In this document: positions 59,723 to 64,000 of the stretch, one piece after another
Layout: every line of letters begins with the position of its first letter
Position numbering within the stretch: the stretch's first letter is position 1
Source of the DNA: JAEZPW01 sp035629075
GTDB lineage: Bacteria > Acidobacteriota > Terriglobia > Terriglobales > Acidobacteriaceae
Length of the DNA stretch: 64,000 bases
Direction of reading: 5' to 3'
Assembly: GCA_035629075.1 (NCBI GenBank)
Contig: DASPIK010000006.1
Coordinates: 24,781-88,780 of the forward strand
Notes under the pieces: generated by a model
Seen by the model: the letters and a program-made list of their open reading frames with translations, nothing else
The model's database searches: none
What the model was told of the DNA's origin: nothing
Program-made: the position numbers and the translations under genes

Positions 59723-61071
59723 GCTGCCCTCCTTGATTCCGATGTGGATGTCCTCTGCTTCCTGCGTTCCACGTACAGCACGGCGAGACCGGCTCCCAGC
59801 ACAAGCACTCCAAACAGCGCGCCTATGCCCGTGTATGCCAGGCTGGCATAGAGCAAATACGCTGACGTGGCGCTGAACAGGATTGGGGTGAGCGGGTACA
59901 GGGGAACTCGAAACGGCCGCTCGATTTCCGGTTCTTTGATGCGCAAAATGATGAGAGCTAATCCGGTCAGAAATACGAACAACCAGAAAACCGGCGCCGT
60001 GTATTCAACCATCGTCTTGAAGCCGTGCCGGGTTGTGGTACCAAGAAGGACGAGCAGAAGCGCAATGCCGCCCTGCACGAGCAGCGCACGCGTGGGCGTC
60101 TGGCCAGACTCATTCCATTGAGCCAGTCCTCGAAACATTCTGAAATCGCGGCCAAGTGCGAAGTTTGTACGAGCACCAGTGAATATCGTCCCTTGCATTG
60201 ACCCGAGAGCTGCCACCATGACCGCAATGCTGACGACGATCGCTCCGCTTGGCCCCATACCCAGGCGCAACACATCGGCTACTACGGCACGTGAGTTAGC
60301 CATTCCCGTGAGCCCGAGACCATGGACTAGGGCTGCGTTCACCGCTACGAAGATCACCGTTATGATGCCGATGCTATATAGCAGGGCCTTGACCATGCTG
60401 CGGCGAGTGTCCTTAACTTCGGCTGCGATGTAACCGGCCTCTTGCCAGCCGCCGTAAGTCAGCAGCACAAATATCATCATCAATCCGATACTCGACTGCG
60501 GTGCCGTCGTCTGCATCACGGCCGGTCCGGAAGGTGCTGCCGGCAGCATGAATCCCGTAACTGTCACTGCGACCACGGCCGCCACTTTTGCTAGCGAGAG
60601 ACTGTTCTGCATCCACCTCCCCAGGCGAACGCCTCTCACGTTCGCGAACGTGAGCACGATCACAGCAGTTGCAGCGTAAATAGCAGGTGAATGCCGCCCG
60701 AGGTTGAACACTTGTGACGCATAATCCCCAAGTACAAACCCAAGCAGCGCGATGGATCCGGTCTGAATCACCAACAACCGCGACCATGCAAGCAAAAAAG
60801 CTGGTGCTTGCCCGAAGGCTCGCTTAATGTAGAAGTACATCCCTCCGGTGTCCGGATAAGCAGTCGCAAGTTCTGCGTAGCACAGTGCGCCGAGCAGAGA
60901 CAATGCACCACCCGCAACCCAGACCAGCACCAACATTGTTTTGCTGCCTGCGTTGGCCGCTACCATTTGCGGCGTCTCGAACAGGCCAGCCCCCACTACG
61001 ATCCCAACAATGATCGCGACAGCGTCCAGTACAGATAAGGTGGCCCGAGTTGGTGACGTGCCGATAGCCAT
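59719..61071 (-). CDS. APC-superfamily amino acid permease
   Basis: A 450-residue transporter with about 12 hydrophobic helices. It starts with LSVLDAVAIIVGIVVGAGLFETPQMVA, the conserved unwound helix 1 of APC permeases, followed by GGALSLLGALCYAELATAYPDTGGMYFYIKRAFG. It fits the LAT/CAT-like branch of amino-acid transporters. The substrate cannot be read from sequence. It is translationally coupled to the methyltransferase-like lipoprotein gene. Confidence 0.92.
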   Translation of the reverse strand: MAIGTSPTRATLSVLDAVAIIVGIVVGAGLFETPQMVAANAGSKTMLVLVWVAGGALSLLGALCYAELATAYPDTGGMYFYIKRAFGQAPAFLLAWSRLLVIQTGSIALLGFVLGDYASQVFNLGRHSPAIYAATAVIVLTFANVRGVRLGRWMQNSLSLAKVAAVVAVTVTGFMLPAAPSGPAVMQTTAPQSSIGLMMIFVLLTYGGWQEAGYIAAEVKDTRRSMVKALLYSIGIITVIFVAVNAALVHGLGLTGMANSRAVVADVLRLGMGPSGAIVVSIAVMVAALGSMQGTIFTGARTNFALGRDFRMFRGLAQWNESGQTPTRALLVQGGIALLLVLLGTTTRHGFKTMVEYTAPVFWLFVFLTGLALIILRIKEPEIERPFRVPLYPLTPILFSATSAYLLYASLAYTGIGALFGVLVLGAGLAVLYVERRKQRTSTSESRRAA

Positions 61072-61208
61072 GCGCGTGTAGCCCGGTAGTGATGCGTGAT
61101 CACGTTACGTGTGCAGTCTTTGATGCTTCGGTAAGGACTCGCGCGCTGCTTCCCTCGTGCAGGCCAGTTAATGCATCCGTTCAAGGGCAGAAAAGGCGTG
61201 GAGCACTG

Positions 61209-61991
61209 ATGGTTTTCGGCTGGCCACAACTTCGGGGCCACTGGTCTCGTGTGCGCGGGTTCAGGATGTTTGCGCGAATCTCAGAAAACAGATCAGCACG
61301 GAGGCGTCCAAGCGTGGTACTTGTACACGGTCTGGCAGTTTCTAGCCGGTACATGGTGCCGCTGGCACGCGCGCTTTCACCATACTGGAATGTCTACGCG
61401 CCAGACCTGCCGGGCTACGGTCGCAGCGAGACCCCGGACCACCCACTCCCAATCACAAGTCTGGCTGGGATTCTTCGCTCGTGGACCAGAAACATGCATC
61501 TGCGCGAAACGATACTGGTCGGAAATTCTATGGGGTGCCAGATCATAGTGGAATATCTCCTGCAGAATTCGAACGAAGTTCAGGCCTGCGTGATGTTGGG
61601 CCCGACCATGGATGTGTACGCGCGCAGCACTCTGGCACAGGTGTGGCGCCTATTCCTCGACCAGTTCTACGAGCCACCATCATTGGTCCCAATGCAAGCC
61701 TTCGAGTACCTTCGATTTGGTCCGATTCGAACCGCTGTTACATTTCTGAACGCGCTCGATCACGACATGCACGGCAAATTGGCTGCGATCAGAATACCTA
61801 CTTTGGTGATGAGAGGCTCCAAAGACCCCATCGTATCGCAGCGCTGGGTGAACACACTCTCACGAACGCTACCGCAAGCCCGGCTGCTGAATGTCCCTGG
61901 CGCGGGACATGCACTCAACTACAACTCACCTTCCGTTGTTGCCGATGAGTTGCGCCGGTTCTATTTTTCGATCCAACGCAGGGCCGCATAG
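61209..61991 (+). CDS. Alpha/beta hydrolase
   Basis: A 260-residue alpha/beta-hydrolase fold enzyme. It has the oxyanion motif VVLVHGLAVSSRYM, nucleophile Ser in LVGNSMGCQI, acid Asp in VMRGSKDPIVSQ, and catalytic His in PGAGHALNYNSP. The frame is open from 61089, but ATG 61209 has GGAG 6 bases upstream and the domain begins soon after. No signal peptide. Substrate unknown. Confidence 0.92.
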   Translation: MVFGWPQLRGHWSRVRGFRMFARISENRSARRRPSVVLVHGLAVSSRYMVPLARALSPYWNVYAPDLPGYGRSETPDHPLPITSLAGILRSWTRNMHLRETILVGNSMGCQIIVEYLLQNSNEVQACVMLGPTMDVYARSTLAQVWRLFLDQFYEPPSLVPMQAFEYLRFGPIRTAVTFLNALDHDMHGKLAAIRIPTLVMRGSKDPIVSQRWVNTLSRTLPQARLLNVPGAGHALNYNSPSVVADELRRFYFSIQRRAA

Positions 61992-62096
61992 TGCTTTGCC
62001 TCCGAGCTTTGCACTTTGCTGGCCCGCACGGCACCCTTACGCTACCAAACGCCTCTAACTCTCACTGACTTAATCCCGACACAATGAAGGAGACGT

Positions 62097-62777
62097 ATGG
62101 CTGAACGTAATAAGCGACGTATTCCCGCGAACGAAAAAGAGACCGCAAACACGGGAAATCTGGCGGGAGTCGGCGAGAACGACAAGCGACCACAAATGAG
62201 CGGCGGAGCCGGATCGGCTGGCAGTTCTCCCGTCGTGCTTGATCCCAACACCTCGGCAAGCCAACCCCAGAATACCCCGATGACGTCGGGGCCGGCTGTC
62301 CAGCTTTTCGCGGATGAATTGACGAAGATGCTCTACACCGAGAACGTCCTCCTCAAGATGTTGCGAGTTCAAGCAGAGCAAGCCGGAGATGCGGATCTGC
62401 ACGATCAACTCGAACGTCATCGGCAACAAACTGAGCACCAGGTTGCCCGCCTGAAAGATGCTCTGCACGAACTAGGCAAAAGCTCCGAGCAGATCGCCTG
62501 TCATGTTGCGGATGCTTTTGTCCGAGATACAAACGAGGCCGTGAACCGGCTGGGAAGCGATCTTCGGGTGCCGATCTACGTAGCAGCCAACATTCGCGTG
62601 GAGCATTTTGAACTGGGCGCTTACGACTCGCTCATCGAAATGGCGAAGAAGATCGGGCAGATTTCTATCGCGGCTAACCTAAAGAATAGCCGTGATGAAG
62701 AAGAAGCTCAGTTGGTGCGGCTCATGCGCTTCAGCACAACGATTGACCCGCGAAAACTGATTGAAAAGGCAGCTTAG
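62097..62777 (+). CDS. DUF892 (YciF/YciE-like) ferritin-fold protein
   Basis: A 226-residue protein. Residues 1-65 are low-complexity, rich in Gly, Ser, Asn and Pro. Residues 66-226 match the DUF892 helix bundle: LFADELTKMLYTENVLLKMLRVQAEQA, HRQQTEHQVARLKDALHELG and VEHFELGAYDSLIEMAKKIG. The family is linked to general stress responses and may bind two metal ions. AAGGAG lies 5 bases before the start. Function unproven. Confidence 0.85.
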   Translation: MAERNKRRIPANEKETANTGNLAGVGENDKRPQMSGGAGSAGSSPVVLDPNTSASQPQNTPMTSGPAVQLFADELTKMLYTENVLLKMLRVQAEQAGDADLHDQLERHRQQTEHQVARLKDALHELGKSSEQIACHVADAFVRDTNEAVNRLGSDLRVPIYVAANIRVEHFELGAYDSLIEMAKKIGQISIAANLKNSRDEEEAQLVRLMRFSTTIDPRKLIEKAA

Positions 62778-62852
62778 TTGACTGGCGACCTGCCCTGCAG
62801 TTCCTGCGGTCAGTTGCTCACACGAGAGTCACGGATCTGGACCAGTGGCAGG

Positions 62853-62883
62853 CTGAAGGCCATCCAAAGCGGATGGCCTTCAG
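62853..62883. terminator. Perfect 13-bp hairpin between convergent genes
   Basis: CTGAAGGCCATCC / GGATGGCCTTCAG around AAAGC, with no T-run on either side. It probably acts as a two-way transcription or degradation block. Confidence 0.65.
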
Positions 62884-62895
62884 GTTATCCACTTT

Positions 62896-63702
62896 CTACT
62901 CGCTCAGCATGTGGTCAATGCGCACGAATTCGTAACCTCGCTGCTTAAGCGCCATTACGAGACGCTCAACGTGGTAAAACATTTTGTCCTTGCGATCTGC
63001 GCCAAGGTGAAGAAGCAGGATGTACCCGTTAAGGCCATTCGCATCTTTCTTCTCGTAGTCCAGAATTCCTTGGAGGATCTTTTCTGAAGGGACGAAACGA
63101 GGATCACTCTCCGGCATGTAATCTCGATTCGAGCCTGACCCGGGCGAGAAATTGAACATTTGCACATCCATCTGCCGAGCCCACTCCGCTTGATCGCTGT
63201 TGTACCACTCATATGGAGGGATGAAATAAACCTGCCCAGCGGAGAGCGCACCTAACGCTTTCAGATCATTGACGTTTCTCTGCAGGTCCGACTCGAACTG
63301 CTGCCTTGTCACGAGCGTCTTGTTGCGGTCTTCCCACGAGCAGTACAGAAGGTGCTGATCAGAATGCGGACCGACATAATGTCCCTCGCGAACAGCACGC
63401 CGAATTTGTTCCGCGCGCTTGCTCTGGCGAATGTATGCGCCCGTGACAAATAAGCCAGCCTTGACGTCGAGACGATGTAATGTGTCCAGAATCAAGCTGG
63501 TGCCCTCGCCGTAATCACCACCGGTGAATATCAAGGCAATTCGTTTCTGCGACAAGTCGCCCCGAACAATGGCGCCGTTGTCCCAAGTGAGACGGGAATG
63601 ACTACTATGAGATTGAACTTCTACTGCGCTCGAAGTCACGGTCGTCAGACCAACGAGCACGATTAAGACGGACGATAGCAAGTACCGTGTGCGCTTGTGC
63701 AT
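62896..63702 (-). CDS. Exported polysaccharide deacetylase-family protein with variant active site
   Basis: A NodB-fold protein of about 268 residues with N-terminal signal/anchor (YLLSSVLIVLVGLTTVTSSA). The metal-binding H-x3-H is present (GPHSDQHLLYCSW), as is a later PPYEWYN motif. The usual TFDDG is replaced by IFTGGDYGEG, as in a separate subgroup of deacetylase-like proteins I recall from Bacteroidetes. It probably removes acetyl groups from a glycan, but activity with the altered motif is not assured. I chose ATG 63702 for the signal peptide; an in-frame ATG lies 45 bases earlier. Confidence 0.85.
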   Translation of the reverse strand: MHKRTRYLLSSVLIVLVGLTTVTSSAVEVQSHSSHSRLTWDNGAIVRGDLSQKRIALIFTGGDYGEGTSLILDTLHRLDVKAGLFVTGAYIRQSKRAEQIRRAVREGHYVGPHSDQHLLYCSWEDRNKTLVTRQQFESDLQRNVNDLKALGALSAGQVYFIPPYEWYNSDQAEWARQMDVQMFNFSPGSGSNRDYMPESDPRFVPSEKILQGILDYEKKDANGLNGYILLLHLGADRKDKMFYHVERLVMALKQRGYEFVRIDHMLSE

Positions 63703-63864
63703 AAAGCGGCATTGTAGCGCGAACGATGCCAGACATTCCGGCATCACTTCTCGCCAAAGAGTCTTGCAGTAGTGATCACATTAACCCAGTTCGGGCCATC
63801 CGGATTCATGCGTCGGATGAACTGCAGAGGGTCTCAGCGCTGAATGCATTTCGATGCATAAGCA

Positions 63865-63896
63865 AAAAGGCCACCAGCGTTAGCTGATGGCCTTTT
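63865..63896 (-). terminator. Terminator of the rRNA operon
   Basis: Read on the minus strand, AAAAGGCCATCAGC / GCTGGTGGCCTTTT pair fully (one U-G) around TAAC and run into TTTTTGC, just after the 5S gene. Confidence 0.92.
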
Positions 63897-63906
63897 GGAG
63901 ATTTAA

Positions 63907-64000
<94 letters not shown>

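Overview
The window looks like chromosome of an acidobacterium, probably class Terriglobia (Koribacter/Terriglobus-like). This is an inference from gene content: two very large Oar-type TonB-dependent receptors with a carboxypeptidase-regulatory-like plug region, a serine/threonine kinase with TolB-like and TPR domains, many exported enzymes, and GC-rich third codon positions. I see no phage, insertion sequence, integrase or CRISPR array.

Layout. 1-3.4 kb: C-terminal part of a TonB-dependent receptor. 3.4-9.7 kb: aldo/keto reductase, DinB-like protein, a cobalt/nickel ECF transporter operon (cbiM-cbiQ-cbiO) with a structured leader, and a GH43 lipoprotein. 10-16 kb: a membrane glycosyltransferase-like protein, a UDP-galactopyranose-mutase-like flavoprotein and a membrane spermidine-synthase-like protein, tightly packed. 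16-23.3 kb: YhiN/BaiN-type flavoprotein, nitroreductase, a NarL-type two-component pair, a phytoene-desaturase-like oxidoreductase and a BON-domain protein. 23.5-25 kb: a cysteine-rich MarR-like regulator and arsenite methyltransferase. 25.2-30 kb: a sugar-porter MFS protein, then corrinoid protein, UroD-family methyltransferase and homocysteine methyltransferase. 30-37 kb: HD-GYP response regulator, a secreted protein, an FmdE-like protein, a 26-residue lysine-rich mini-gene, a Ser/Thr kinase, an Rsm22-type methyltransferase, tRNA-Gly and tRNA-Cys. 37-42.4 kb: gamma-glutamyltransferase and a PAS-rich hybrid-less kinase with its receiver.

42.6-53.8 kb is the most coherent functional block. 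An iron alcohol dehydrogenase and a tungsten-type aldehyde:ferredoxin oxidoreductase are followed on the same strand by a MoaD-like protein, a ThiF/MoeB-like adenylyltransferase, a TupA-type tungstate-binding protein and MoeA. MoaA lies divergently, and an AcoR-type sigma-54 activator and a DUF438/hemerythrin/PAS protein lie beyond it. A well-spaced sigma-54 promoter precedes the alcohol dehydrogenase gene. Together they suggest inducible oxidation of an alcohol through an aldehyde to an acid, with its own pterin-cofactor and tungstate supply.

53.9-64 kb: Sel1-repeat protein, a second complete Oar-like receptor, an exported SAM-methyltransferase-like lipoprotein overlapping an APC permease, an alpha/beta hydrolase, a DUF892 protein, a polysaccharide deacetylase and the 3' part of a 5S rRNA gene on the minus strand. 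That marks the end of an rRNA operon lying beyond the window.

All family names are from reading motifs; no search was run. Starts were moved inward where a ribosome-binding site, signal peptide or conserved N-terminus argued for it.
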